Shown piece by piece: positions 41,244-49,790 of a stretch of 64,000 nucleotides of DNA; the first letter of the stretch is position 1; the number at the start of each line of letters is the position of its first letter. Under the pieces are notes generated by a model, which had not been told where the DNA came from, did not search any database, and saw nothing but the letters and a program-made list of their open reading frames with translations. A program made the translations under genes and the position numbers. Source of the stretch: Sphingosinicella humi (GTDB lineage: Bacteria > Pseudomonadota > Alphaproteobacteria > Sphingomonadales > Sphingomonadaceae); assembly GCF_003129465.1 (NCBI RefSeq), contig NZ_QFFF01000001.1, positions 908,501-972,500 of the forward strand, written 5' to 3'.

Positions 41244-41873
41244 ATGGCGAACTGGAAGCTCTTCGGCGTGCGCGGCTGGGGCTCGACCCTGGCCGAGGGG
41301 GCGCTGGCCTGGACCGGCACGCCGTTCGAGTTCGACGAAGTGGAAGGGTTCGACAGGCCCGGACCCTCGCGCGAGCGCCTGATCGCGGTGAATCCCCTCG
41401 CGCGTGTGCCGACACTCGTTGCGCCGAACGGCGAGGTGCTGACCGAAAGCGCCGCCATCGTCCTCCGTCTGGCCGAGCTTCATCCCGAGGCGAAGCTCGC
41501 CCCGCCCACCGATCATCCGGGTCGCACGGCCTTTCTCAATCGCCTGATCTGGTTCGTCTCGGCCGTCTATCCCACCTTCACCTATCGCGATTATCCCGAG
41601 CGCTGGGCGCCGGATGCGGCCGAGCAATTGGCGGAGCGGGTCGACGCCTTCCGCCAGTCGCTCTGGCGGCAGTTCGAGGCGCAGCTGGGCGACGGACCAT
41701 GGACCTTGGGCTATGAGCCCTCGGCGCTCGACCTCTATGTCACCATCATGTCGCACTGGCGGCCGCGGCGCGCCTGGTTCGCGGCAAATTGCCCGAAGCT
41801 CCACGCCATCGCCTTGAGCGCCGAGGCGCTGCCGCAGCTGGCGCCGGTGATGCAGCGAAACTTCCCTGCATGA
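41244..41873 (+). CDS. Glutathione S-transferase family protein
   Basis: A 209-residue protein with a thioredoxin-fold N-terminal domain (WKLFGVRGWGSTLAEGALAWTGTPFEF; NPLARVPTLVAPNGEVLTESAAIVLRLAE) and a helical C-terminal domain (YEPSALDLYVTIMSHWRPRR). The VPTL and ESAAI motifs are typical of GST glutathione binding. It may conjugate glutathione to electrophiles or isomerise compounds. ATG at 41244 with GGGGGAAGG upstream. Its stop overlaps the start of the transporter gene by 4 nt (ATGA), so the two are translationally coupled. Confidence 0.82.
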   Translation: MANWKLFGVRGWGSTLAEGALAWTGTPFEFDEVEGFDRPGPSRERLIAVNPLARVPTLVAPNGEVLTESAAIVLRLAELHPEAKLAPPTDHPGRTAFLNRLIWFVSAVYPTFTYRDYPERWAPDAAEQLAERVDAFRQSLWRQFEAQLGDGPWTLGYEPSALDLYVTIMSHWRPRRAWFAANCPKLHAIALSAEALPQLAPVMQRNFPA

Positions 41874-43282
41874 GCGCGGGACGGGCGGGCCTCTGGGGCG
41901 GGCTCGCGGCCTTCATCGCCATGCTGCTGATGCCGGCGCCCGAAGGCATGCCGGTCGAGGCCTGGCGGGCGGCAGCGCTGGTGGTGCTGATGGCGACCTG
42001 GTGGATGACGCAGGCGCTGCCGCTCACCGCCACCGCCCTCCTCCCCTTCCTCGCCTTCCCGATGTTCGGCGTGATGAGCGCGAATGAAGCGGCGGCGGCC
42101 TACTATTCGCCGATCCTGTTCCTCGTCCTCGGCGGCGCGATCATCGCGCTGGCGATCGAGCGCACCGGCCTTCACCGTCGCCTGGCGCTTGCCATCGTCA
42201 GCCGGGGCGGGACGACGCCGGCGGCTCTCCTCCTCGCCTTCATGTCGGCCACGGCGATCTTGAGCTTCATCGTCTCCAACACCGCGACGACACTGATCAT
42301 GATCCCGATCGGCGTCGCCGTGCTCCACGCGGCGGGGGTGAAGGCAGGCGAGACCGAGGGTTTTCCCGGCGCGCTCACCATGGGCATCGCCTTTTCGGCC
42401 TCGATCGGCGGGCTTGGCACGCTGGTCGGCTCCCCCACCAACGCCATCGCCGCCGGCATCATCGAGCGCGCCACCGGCCTCCAGATCGATTTCCTCACCT
42501 GGGCGATCTACGGCCTGCCGCTCGTCCTCGTCTCGATCCCGCTGTGCTGGCTGATCCTGCTCAAGGTCCAGCGCGTCCGGCCGGAGGATTTCGACGGCGA
42601 GGCGGCCCGCGCCGGCATCGGCGAGGCTTGCCCCTGGTCGACCGCCGAGAAGCGTCTCGTGCCGCTGGTGGTGGCGGTGGTGGTCACCTGGGTACTGGTG
42701 CCGTTCCTTTCGCCCCTGATGCCGGACGACGCGCTGACCGACGGCACGGTCGCAATCTTCGGCGCCCTGCTGCTCTTCGTCATTCCGGACGGCACCGGCC
42801 GCGCCCTGCTCAACTGGGACGAGGCCAACCGCGCGCCCTGGGGCGTCATCATGATGTTCGGCGGCGGCCTCGCGCTGGCGGCGGGCATCACCGAATCCGG
42901 CCTCGCGGCCTGGCTCGGCACGGCCCTCCAGCCGCTCTCCGCCGTGCCGCCGATCATCGTCGCGCTGGTGCTGGTGGCGCTGGTGATCCTCGTCACCGAA
43001 TTCGCCTCCAACGTCGCCACCGCGAGCGGCATCATTCCCGTCGTCGGCAGCCTCGTCCTTGCCACCGGCGCCGACCCGATCCTGCTCGCCCTTCCCGCAG
43101 CGATGGCGGCGAGCTGGGGCTTCATGCTGCCGTCCGGCACCGGCCCCAACGCGATCGCCTGGGCGACCGGCCACATAGCGCTTCCGCGGATGCTGAAGGC
43201 GGGCCTGCTGCTTGATCTGGCCGGCGTCCCGATCATGGTCGGCATAGTCTGGGCGGTTGCCGCTTTGGCCGGTCAGGTCTAG
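41870..43282 (+). CDS. SLC13/DASS-type anion symporter
   Basis: A 470-residue membrane protein with about 11-13 hydrophobic segments. DASS motifs are visible: WWMTQALPLTATALLPFLAFP, FIVSNTATTLIMIPIG (SNT), SASIGGLGTLVGSPTNAIAAG and ITEFASNVATASGIIPV (second SNT-like), ending with GFMLPSGTGPNAIAWA. Members import dicarboxylates or sulfate with sodium. The substrate is not readable. ATG at 41870 overlaps the GST stop by 4 nt. It is followed after 31 nt by a PLP enzyme that acts on sulfur amino acids. Confidence 0.87.
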   Translation: MSAGRAGLWGGLAAFIAMLLMPAPEGMPVEAWRAAALVVLMATWWMTQALPLTATALLPFLAFPMFGVMSANEAAAAYYSPILFLVLGGAIIALAIERTGLHRRLALAIVSRGGTTPAALLLAFMSATAILSFIVSNTATTLIMIPIGVAVLHAAGVKAGETEGFPGALTMGIAFSASIGGLGTLVGSPTNAIAAGIIERATGLQIDFLTWAIYGLPLVLVSIPLCWLILLKVQRVRPEDFDGEAARAGIGEACPWSTAEKRLVPLVVAVVVTWVLVPFLSPLMPDDALTDGTVAIFGALLLFVIPDGTGRALLNWDEANRAPWGVIMMFGGGLALAAGITESGLAAWLGTALQPLSAVPPIIVALVLVALVILVTEFASNVATASGIIPVVGSLVLATGADPILLALPAAMAASWGFMLPSGTGPNAIAWATGHIALPRMLKAGLLLDLAGVPIMVGIVWAVAALAGQV

Positions 43283-43313
43283 GCAGCTTCCGAACCGGAT
43301 CAGGAGAGCTCAC

Positions 43314-44621
43314 GTGCAGGACGAGAACGATATCAGCGGCACCACCCCCCGCCGCCGGCCCAAGGCCGACGTGCTGGAGATCGGCGGACGCAAATTGAAG
43401 CCCTCCACCCTGATGATGGGCCATGGCTTCGATCCGGCGCTGTCGGAAGGGTCGCTGAAGCCGCCGATCTTCCTCACCTCTACCTTCGTGTTCGAGAGCG
43501 CCGCGGCCGGCAAGCGCCACTTCGAGGGCGTCACCGGCAAGCGTCCCGGCGGCGCCGAGGGCCTCGTCTATTCGCGCTTCAACGGCCCGGACCAGGAGAT
43601 ACTCGAGGATCGCCTCAGCGTCTGGGAGGATGCGGAGGAGGCGTTGACCTTCTCGAGCGGCATGTCCGCCATCGCCACGCTTTTGCTGACCTTCGTCCAG
43701 CCCGGCGACGTGATCGTCCATTCGGGCCCGCTCTACGCCGCGACCGAGACGCTGATCGCCCGCATTCTCGGCCGCTTCGGCGTCCAGTGGCTCGACTTCC
43801 CCGCCGGCGCCACCCGCGAGGAGATCGAGAGCGTGATCGAACGCGCCAAGGACCTCGGCCGCGTCGCGCTCATCTATCTCGAAAGCCCGGCCAACCCGAC
43901 CAACCAGCTGGTCGACGTGCAGGCCGTCGCCGCCGCGCGCGCCGCCCTGTTCGACGGCGACACGCCGGCGCCGCCGATCGCCATCGACAACACCTTCCTC
44001 GGCCCCCTCTGGTCGAAGCCGCTGGAGCATGGCGCGGATCTCAGCGTCTATTCCCTCACCAAATATGCCGGCGGCCATAGCGACCTCGTCGCCGGCGGCA
44101 TCGTCGGCAAGAAGGCGCTGCTCGACCAGATACGGGCTATGCGCAACACGATCGGCACCATCACCGATCCCCACACCGCCTGGATGCTGCTGCGCAGCCT
44201 GGAGACCTTGGAGCTGCGTATGACCCGCGCCGGCGAGAATGCCGCCAAGGTCTGCGCCTTTCTCCGCGATCATCCCAAGGTCGAGAGCGTCGGCTACCTC
44301 GGCTTCCTGAAGGACGACCGCCAGGCGGACATCTACAAGCGCCACTGCACCGGCGCCGGCTCCACCTTCTCGCTCTACCTGAAGGGCGGGGAGCGCGAGG
44401 CCTTCGCCTTCCTCGACGCGCTCAAGATCGCCAAGCTGGCCGTGAGCCTCGGCGGCACCGAAACCTTGGCGAGCGCGCCGGCCGCGATGACGCATTTGTC
44501 GGTGCCGGACGAGCGCAAGAAGGCGCTCAACATCACCGACAACCTGGTCCGCATCTCCATCGGGGTCGAGGACGCCGACGACCTCGTCGCGGATTTCGAC
44601 CAGGCGCTAAGCGCGATCTAG
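43314..44621 (+). CDS. Cystathionine gamma-synthase/methionine gamma-lyase-family PLP enzyme
   Basis: A 435-residue Cys/Met metabolism PLP enzyme: SRFNGPDQEILEDRLSVWEDAEEALTFSSGMSAIAT, the cofactor-tyrosine region GPLYAATETL, IAIDNTFLGPLWSKPLEHGADLSVYSLTKYAGGHSD with the PLP lysine at residue 250, and LGGTETLASAPAAMTH near the end. The family includes cystathionine gamma-synthase, O-acylhomoserine sulfhydrylase and methionine gamma-lyase; which one is uncertain. GTG at 43314 has AGGAG at the right distance, which decides the start. It lies 31 nt after the SLC13 transporter. Confidence 0.85.
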   Translation: MQDENDISGTTPRRRPKADVLEIGGRKLKPSTLMMGHGFDPALSEGSLKPPIFLTSTFVFESAAAGKRHFEGVTGKRPGGAEGLVYSRFNGPDQEILEDRLSVWEDAEEALTFSSGMSAIATLLLTFVQPGDVIVHSGPLYAATETLIARILGRFGVQWLDFPAGATREEIESVIERAKDLGRVALIYLESPANPTNQLVDVQAVAAARAALFDGDTPAPPIAIDNTFLGPLWSKPLEHGADLSVYSLTKYAGGHSDLVAGGIVGKKALLDQIRAMRNTIGTITDPHTAWMLLRSLETLELRMTRAGENAAKVCAFLRDHPKVESVGYLGFLKDDRQADIYKRHCTGAGSTFSLYLKGGEREAFAFLDALKIAKLAVSLGGTETLASAPAAMTHLSVPDERKKALNITDNLVRISIGVEDADDLVADFDQALSAI

Positions 44622-44628
44622 AGTCCGC

Positions 44629-44710
44629 CGTCATTGCGAGCGGAGCGAAGCAATCCAGTCGGGCCTCGGCGCTACTGGATTGCTTCATCGCTATGCTCCT
44701 CGCAATGACG
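44629..44710. repeat. Intergenic palindrome with 30-bp arms
   Basis: Arm CGTCATTGCGAGCGGAGCG- at 44629-44659 and its imperfect complement ending GCAATGACG at 44674-44710 (with a 6-nt insertion in the right arm) form a long hairpin. It sits between the rightward PLP-enzyme gene and the leftward HAD gene. The CGTCATTGCGAG and GCAATGACG ends are a widely dispersed palindrome type in alphaproteobacterial genomes. It may serve as a bidirectional terminator. Confidence 0.75.
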
Positions 44711-44736
44711 GCTCCGTTGACTGCTTTCGTTCCTTC

Positions 44737-45414
44737 TCACCTGCTCCAGTCCAGCACTTCCCAGCCTTCCGCCTTGGCGACCTTGATCAGGCGGTCGTGA
44801 GCGTTGGTGGCAACGGGTTCGTCGGACCAGTGATGGACGACCGAATCCGAGACATGATCGGAATAGAAGCGGATGTGGACGGCCTCGCGGGTGAGGCCTT
44901 CGCGCTCCAGCCACTGCTCGATCATGGCGAGCTTGGCGTCGCCATAGCAGTTGCTGCCCTCGATGCGGGCGATGATGCGTCCCTTGGCGTCGAGCCGGGT
45001 CTCGGTGGCGATGACGTCGCGGATGCCGAGCCGTTCCGCGATGGCGCCGGCGTAGAGGCGATAGGAGGCCGTCGCCATGACGATGCGGCGACCGGCCTCC
45101 CGATCGGCGGCGAGGCTGGCCCTGGCGCCGGGAAGGATGTTGGTCGCGATCTGATGGTCGGCGAAACTCTGGATGACCGGCTCCAGCCGCTTAGGGTCGG
45201 TCGCGCCGCCGATCAGCAGGCGGTAGTTGATTTCCTTGAGACGCGCCCGGTCGATGAGCTTCAACCCATAGGCGACCATCGACAGAAGCACGAACGGCAG
45301 CAGGACGAGCCGCCACGGCGCCAGCCGCCACGCCGCGTGAATGAGGAACGGCGTATAGGTAGCCCGACGCGTGATCGTGCGGTCCATGTCGTAGATGGCG
45401 AGCGCTTGCTTCAT
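44737..45414 (-). CDS. HAD-IB family phosphatase
   Basis: A 225-residue protein with HAD motif I as YDMDRTIT (D9, D11), motif II in ATASYRLYAGAIAERLGI, and motifs III/IV near GDAKLAMIEQWL and YSDHVSDSVVHHWSDEPVATN. The C-terminal DxxxD block and size resemble SerB-like/YcjU-type HAD-IB phosphatases. The nucleophile motif is DMDRT rather than the more usual DFDGT. Function is a small phosphomonoester hydrolase; substrate unknown. ATG at 45414 with GAGGTTCC upstream. It diverges from the Mla operon by about 90 bp. Confidence 0.78.
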   Translation of the reverse strand: MKQALAIYDMDRTITRRATYTPFLIHAAWRLAPWRLVLLPFVLLSMVAYGLKLIDRARLKEINYRLLIGGATDPKRLEPVIQSFADHQIATNILPGARASLAADREAGRRIVMATASYRLYAGAIAERLGIRDVIATETRLDAKGRIIARIEGSNCYGDAKLAMIEQWLEREGLTREAVHIRFYSDHVSDSVVHHWSDEPVATNAHDRLIKVAKAEGWEVLDWSR

Positions 45415-45503
45415 GGAACCTCGCGCAAGCACAGTGCGTAGGGCTTGTCCACTCCCTTGCCGGTGCTTGCCGCTGCCCCCGAAATGAAGCATCGTCCCGC
45501 CGC

Positions 45504-46616
45504 ATGAATGCCGCAGCCGCCGATTTCAGCCGGACCGACGAGAACGGCGCCTGCCACCTCCGCTTCTCCGGACGGCTGACCTTGGCCCGCATCGGCGACC
45601 TGCCCGAGCGGCTTGAGGAGGTACGCGCCGAACGGCTGGTGGCGGACGTTTCCCAGGTCGAGCGAATGGACACGGTAGGCGCCTGGCTGATCCACCGGCT
45701 GGTGCGCGACCAGGGCGCCGAAGTCGTCGGAGCGGACGAGGACCAGACGCTGCTCCTCCAGCAGGTCGCCGCCTCCGACAAGCAGGTCAAGATGCGGCCC
45801 GACCGGACGCCGCCGCTCTACCGCGTCCTGGGCCAGGTCGGTGAATCGACAACCATCGCTCTCCAAAGCCTGCTCGGCCTCCTCGCCTTTTTCGGCGGGC
45901 TGCTCATCGCGACCTGGAACATCATCAGGCATCCGACCCGCTTTCGCTTCAACGCGGTCGTACAACGCTTCGAGGTGGTGGGCGTCCATGCCCTCGGCAT
46001 CATCGGCCTGATGAGCTTCCTCGTCGGCATCGTCATCGCCCAGCAGGGTGCGGTGCAGCTTCGCCAGTTCGGGGCGGAGGTCTTCACCATCAACCTCATC
46101 GGCCGCCTCACCTTCCGCGAGCTGGGCGTGCTGATGACGGCGATCATGGTTGCCGGCCGCTCCGGCAGCGCCTTCGCCGCCCAACTCGGATCGATGAAGC
46201 TTGCCGAGGAGGTCGACGCGATGCGCACGATCGGCGTCTCGCCGATGGAGGCCCTGGTCTTCCCCCGCGTGCTCGCGACCGTGCTGCTGATGCCGCTGCT
46301 CGGCTTCTACGCCTCGATCGTCGCGATCATCGGCGGCGGCCTCCTGTGCTGGATCTCGCTCGACATCCCGCCCGTGACCTACGTCCAGCGCATCCGCGAG
46401 GTCGTGCCGCTGACGGACGTCCTCTCCGGCCTCATCAAGGCGCCGGTCTTCGGGTTGATCATCGCCATGGCCGGCTGCTTCCAGGGGCTCCAGGTCGAGG
46501 GCAATGCCGAGGAAGTCGGGCTTCGCACCACCACCGCCGTCGTCCAGGGCATCTTCCTCGTCATCGTGCTCGACGCCTTCTTCGCCGTCTTCTTCACCGA
46601 AATCGGCTGGGTATGA
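45504..46616 (+). CDS. mlaE: MlaE-family lipid transport permease with N-terminal STAS domain
   Basis: A 370-residue protein. The first about 100 residues form a STAS-like domain (LRFSGRLTLARIGDLPERLEE; VSQVERMDTVGAWLIHRL), joined to an MlaE permease: VGVHALGIIGLMSFLVGIVIAQQGAVQLRQFGAEVF, then ELGVLMTAIMVAGRSGSAFAAQLGSMKLAEEVDAM and GCFQGLQVEGNAEEVGLRTTTAVV. In E. coli the STAS part is the separate protein MlaB; here it is fused. It forms the inner-membrane pore that moves phospholipids. First gene of a four-gene operon, with the next ATG overlapping its stop by 4 nt. Confidence 0.88.
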   Translation: MNAAAADFSRTDENGACHLRFSGRLTLARIGDLPERLEEVRAERLVADVSQVERMDTVGAWLIHRLVRDQGAEVVGADEDQTLLLQQVAASDKQVKMRPDRTPPLYRVLGQVGESTTIALQSLLGLLAFFGGLLIATWNIIRHPTRFRFNAVVQRFEVVGVHALGIIGLMSFLVGIVIAQQGAVQLRQFGAEVFTINLIGRLTFRELGVLMTAIMVAGRSGSAFAAQLGSMKLAEEVDAMRTIGVSPMEALVFPRVLATVLLMPLLGFYASIVAIIGGGLLCWISLDIPPVTYVQRIREVVPLTDVLSGLIKAPVFGLIIAMAGCFQGLQVEGNAEEVGLRTTTAVVQGIFLVIVLDAFFAVFFTEIGWV

Positions 46617-47419
46617 ACGGGCGCGGCGAGACCATCATCCAGGTTCGCGGGCTGAGGAACAGCTTCGGCGAGCAGGTCGTGCACGAGGATCTCGACCTCG
46701 ACGTTCGCCGCGGCGAGATATTGGGTGTGGTCGGGGGCTCGGGCACCGGCAAGTCGGTGCTGATGCGTTCGATCATCGGCCTCCAGACGCCGGATGAGGG
46801 TGAGATCACCGTGTTTGGCGAGTCGATGATCGGCCGGAGCGAAGAGGAAACGAAGGACGTCCGCCGGCGCTGGGGGGTCCTCTTCCAAGGGGGCGCGCTC
46901 TTCTCGACCCTGACGGTGGCCGAGAATGTCCAGGTGCCGATCCGCGAATATTACCCCAATGTCGGCGAGAAGCTGCTCGACGAGATCGCATCCTACAAGA
47001 TCGTGATGAGCGGCCTGTCGCCCGATGCGGGGCCGAAATATCCGTCCGAGCTCTCCGGCGGCATGAAGAAGCGGGCCGGCATCGCCCGCGCCCTCGCCCT
47101 CGATCCCCAGCTCCTGTTCCTCGACGAACCCACGGCGGGCCTCGACCCGATTGGCGCGGCCGGCTTCGACGAGCTCATCTGCGAGTTGCGCGACGCGCTC
47201 GGCCTCACCGTCTTCCTCATCACCCACGACCTGGACACGCTCTACGCCATCTGCGACCGGGTCGCGGTGCTGGCGGACAGGAAGGTGGTCGCGGTCGGAA
47301 CGATCGACGAACTCTTGGCTTTGGACCATGAGTGGATACAGGACTATTTCAGAGGCCCCCGGGGTCGCGCGGCCGAGAGGGCGGCGGACGCGGCGGGGAT
47401 GGAGAGCGCTGAGGGCTGA
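46613..47419 (+). CDS. mlaF: MlaF-type ABC ATPase
   Basis: A 268-residue ATPase: Walker A GGSGTGKSVLMRSI, then LFQGGALFSTLTVAENV (Q-loop), LSGGMKKRAGIARALAL (signature) and LLFLDEPTAGLDPIGAAGFDEL (Walker B), ITHDLDTL (H-loop). The sequence is typical of the ATPase of retrograde/anterograde phospholipid transporters. It pairs with the MlaE permease upstream (4-nt overlap) and the MCE protein downstream (1-nt overlap, TGATG). It acts on the cytoplasmic side of the inner membrane. Confidence 0.9.
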   Translation: MNGRGETIIQVRGLRNSFGEQVVHEDLDLDVRRGEILGVVGGSGTGKSVLMRSIIGLQTPDEGEITVFGESMIGRSEEETKDVRRRWGVLFQGGALFSTLTVAENVQVPIREYYPNVGEKLLDEIASYKIVMSGLSPDAGPKYPSELSGGMKKRAGIARALALDPQLLFLDEPTAGLDPIGAAGFDELICELRDALGLTVFLITHDLDTLYAICDRVAVLADRKVVAVGTIDELLALDHEWIQDYFRGPRGRAAERAADAAGMESAEG

Positions 47420-48363
47420 TGGAGAATCGTTCCAACCACATCCTTGTTGGCGGCGTCGTGCTCGCCCTCATCGTCGCCCTGCTCGGCTTCATCATCTGGC
47501 TGACCCAGGTGTCGGGCGAGGACAACAAGGAATATGACATCTTCTTCAAGCAAGGCGTGGACGGCCTGGCGAGGGGATCGGGCGTGAGCTTCAACGGCGT
47601 GCCCGTCGGGCAGGTCGCCTCGATCAACCTCGACCGTACGAATCCGGAATTCGTTCGTGTCCGCATCGCCGTCCGAGAGGACACGCCCATCCTGGAAGGC
47701 ACGACCGCCACCGTGGAAGGCGTCGGCTTCACCGGCGTCTCGCAGATTCAGCTCGATCCGGCTCCGGCCGGCGCCCCGCCGATCCAGGGCGAAGGTCCCT
47801 ATGGCGTGCCCGTCATCCCAACCAAGCCGGGAGCGCTCGGCCAGCTGCTCAACAGCGCGCCGGAGCTGCTGCAACGCGTGACGACGCTCACCGAGCGGCT
47901 TACCGAGTTGCTGGCCGACCGCAACCAGGAGTCGATCGCGGCCATCCTCGACAATATGGAGGAGATCAGCGGCTCGCTCGCCGAGCGCGGGCCCGAGATC
48001 GCCGCCACCCTTGCCGAGGCGCGCGTCGCCATTCGCCAGGCCGGAGCGGCGGCCGAGGAATTCGGCAAGCTCGCCAGTACGACGGACCGGCTGCTGTCGG
48101 ACGACGCGCAGCCGCTGATCAACGACCTCCAGCAGACCGTCCAGGCGGCGGAGCAGAGCATGAAGAATCTAGACGCCGTCCTGTCGGACGCTCGTCCGGG
48201 CGTGCAGGCCTTCTCCAACCAGACCTTGCCCGAGATCGGCCAATTGGTCCGCGACCTGCGCGCCACGTCCGAGGCGCTGCGCTCGGTCACCCGAAAGGTT
48301 GATCGCCAGGGCGCTGGGTCGATCATCGGTGGACAGGAGCTTCCAGACTATGAGCCTCGCTAA
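47419..48363 (+). CDS. mlaD: MlaD-type MCE-domain lipid transport protein
   Basis: A 314-residue protein with one N-terminal transmembrane helix (ILVGGVVLALIVALLGFIIWL) and an MCE domain (DIFFKQGVDGLARGSGVSFNGVPVGQVASINLD; TVEGVGFTGVSQIQLD), followed by a long helical region (about 140-300) with coiled-coil character. MCE proteins form hexameric rings that carry lipids across the periplasm. It is anchored in the inner membrane and overlaps mlaF by 1 nt. The long helical tail differs from short E. coli MlaD and is more like LetB or mycobacterial-type proteins. Confidence 0.88.
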   Translation: MENRSNHILVGGVVLALIVALLGFIIWLTQVSGEDNKEYDIFFKQGVDGLARGSGVSFNGVPVGQVASINLDRTNPEFVRVRIAVREDTPILEGTTATVEGVGFTGVSQIQLDPAPAGAPPIQGEGPYGVPVIPTKPGALGQLLNSAPELLQRVTTLTERLTELLADRNQESIAAILDNMEEISGSLAERGPEIAATLAEARVAIRQAGAAAEEFGKLASTTDRLLSDDAQPLINDLQQTVQAAEQSMKNLDAVLSDARPGVQAFSNQTLPEIGQLVRDLRATSEALRSVTRKVDRQGAGSIIGGQELPDYEPR

Positions 48364-48941
48364 TGAGAAATAAGCTTGCCGCCCTTGGCCTGTTCGTCCT
48401 CTCCGGCTGCATCAGTTTCGGCTCCGAGCCGCCGCCCTATCTCCTGACGCTCACCTCTGCCGCGACGGTGCCGGCCGCGACCAGCCGCACCGCCGCCGCG
48501 GGCGAGGCGATCACGGTCGTCACGCCGACCGTGCCCCAGGCACTGGCAACGGCCCGCGTGCCGGTCGTTTCGAACGGCACGGCGATCGCCTATGTGAAGG
48601 ACGCGCAGTGGGTGGACACTCCGAACGCCCTTTTCGGCCGTCTCCTCTCCGAGACGATCGCCGCTCGCACCGGCCGGGTCGTCCTCGACCCACGGCAATT
48701 CTCCTTCGATCCAGGCATCCGCCTCACCGGTCAGCTCCAGAGTTTCGGCGTCGACAGCGACTCGATGGAGGCGATCGTCCTCTACGACGCCGCCCTCGCC
48801 CGCGGCGCCGACCGGGTCGAGACGCGCCGTTTCGAGGCGCGGGTGCCGGTCGCCGTGGTCGAGACGGCGGCGGTCGGCACCGCGCTCAACCAGGCGGCCA
48901 ACCAGGTCGCGACGGACGTCGCTGCCTGGATCGGGGGTTGA
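48363..48941 (+). CDS. ABC-type transport auxiliary lipoprotein
   Basis: A 192-residue lipoprotein: signal MRNKLAALGLFVLSGC with the lipobox LSGC (cysteine 16), followed by a PqiC/YmbA-type domain (PYLLTLTSAATVPAA; VPVVSNGTAIAYVKDAQWVDTPNALFGRLLSETI; LTGQLQSFGVD). This family sits in the outer membrane and works with MCE systems. It shares one base with the MCE gene (TAATGAG region) and ends the operon. No MlaA or MlaC homologue is present here. Confidence 0.82.
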   Translation: MRNKLAALGLFVLSGCISFGSEPPPYLLTLTSAATVPAATSRTAAAGEAITVVTPTVPQALATARVPVVSNGTAIAYVKDAQWVDTPNALFGRLLSETIAARTGRVVLDPRQFSFDPGIRLTGQLQSFGVDSDSMEAIVLYDAALARGADRVETRRFEARVPVAVVETAAVGTALNQAANQVATDVAAWIGG

Positions 48942-48944
48942 GCC

Positions 48945-49727
48945 TCAGACCAGGTTCGACAGGGCGAAGATGGTGAGGAAGCCGGCCGCCGTCGCCACGC
49001 CGGCCGACTGATCGAAATGGTGCCGCTGCGCCTGCGGCACCAGATCCGTGACGGTGAGATAGAACATCCCGCCCGCCCCTGCCGCCAGCAGAAAGCCCAA
49101 AATCTCGGGCGAAAGGCCCTTGAGCAGGAACCAGCCGGCCAGCGCGGAACCGAACAGCGCGATGCCGATCAGGCCCGTCCATTTGAAGATCCGCCAGGCC
49201 GCCCCCGGCTTCTCGTCCTTGCGGATCAGTTCGCCGATGCTGAGCGACTCGCTGACATTGTCGATGACGATGGCGAGGCCGACCATGAAGCCGAGCGACG
49301 GGGCGGTCGCCGCGCTGACACCGATGACGATCCCTTCGATCAGCTCCTCGGCGCTGGTGCCGCCCGCGAGCACGGTCACCTCGTCGCCCCGTGCCTGTCG
49401 CTGTCGACGCCGGCACACCACCCATGACCGCTGCTCGGCATCGGGCCCAGCGCTGGCGCCCCGGTGGACGAAGAGGTCAAGGAAGTAGAGCAGCGCGAAG
49501 CCAAGGGCGAAGCCGGCAACAGCGAGCGCCAGCGACGCGGTCGCCACCGCCTTGGGCAGCATTTCGAAGGCGAAGGTCGCGAGCAGCACGCCCGCCGCGA
49601 AGCCGACCGCAATGGACAGCAGCAAGGTCGTCGGGCGCTTCCACACGGCGATCGCCCCACCGATCGGCGACGCCAGCCCGCCGGCTGCGGCAATCCCGAA
49701 CAGGGCGGCGAAATCCGGCGGCATCAT
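48945..49727 (-). CDS. ZIP-family metal transporter
   Basis: A 260-residue membrane protein with several hydrophobic segments: FGIAAAGGLASPIGGAIAV and VGFAAGVLLATFAFEML, then SAEELIEGIVIGVSA and VGLAIVIDNVSESLSIGELI (a ZIP metal-site region with E, D and N), ending AGGMFYLTVTDLVPQAQ. The loop between the third and fourth segments is arginine-rich. ZIP transporters import zinc, iron or manganese. Two adjacent ATGs at 49727 and 49724; AAGGAGAG upstream favours the second. It converges on the lipoprotein gene with 3 nt between stops. Confidence 0.8.
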   Translation of the reverse strand: MMPPDFAALFGIAAAGGLASPIGGAIAVWKRPTTLLLSIAVGFAAGVLLATFAFEMLPKAVATASLALAVAGFALGFALLYFLDLFVHRGASAGPDAEQRSWVVCRRRQRQARGDEVTVLAGGTSAEELIEGIVIGVSAATAPSLGFMVGLAIVIDNVSESLSIGELIRKDEKPGAAWRIFKWTGLIGIALFGSALAGWFLLKGLSPEILGFLLAAGAGGMFYLTVTDLVPQAQRHHFDQSAGVATAAGFLTIFALSNLV

Positions 49728-49790
49728 CTCTCCTTCGCCCCGACCAACGCCGGAAGGGGAGCAAAGGATCGCCCAGGCTCGGGCGCAGGA

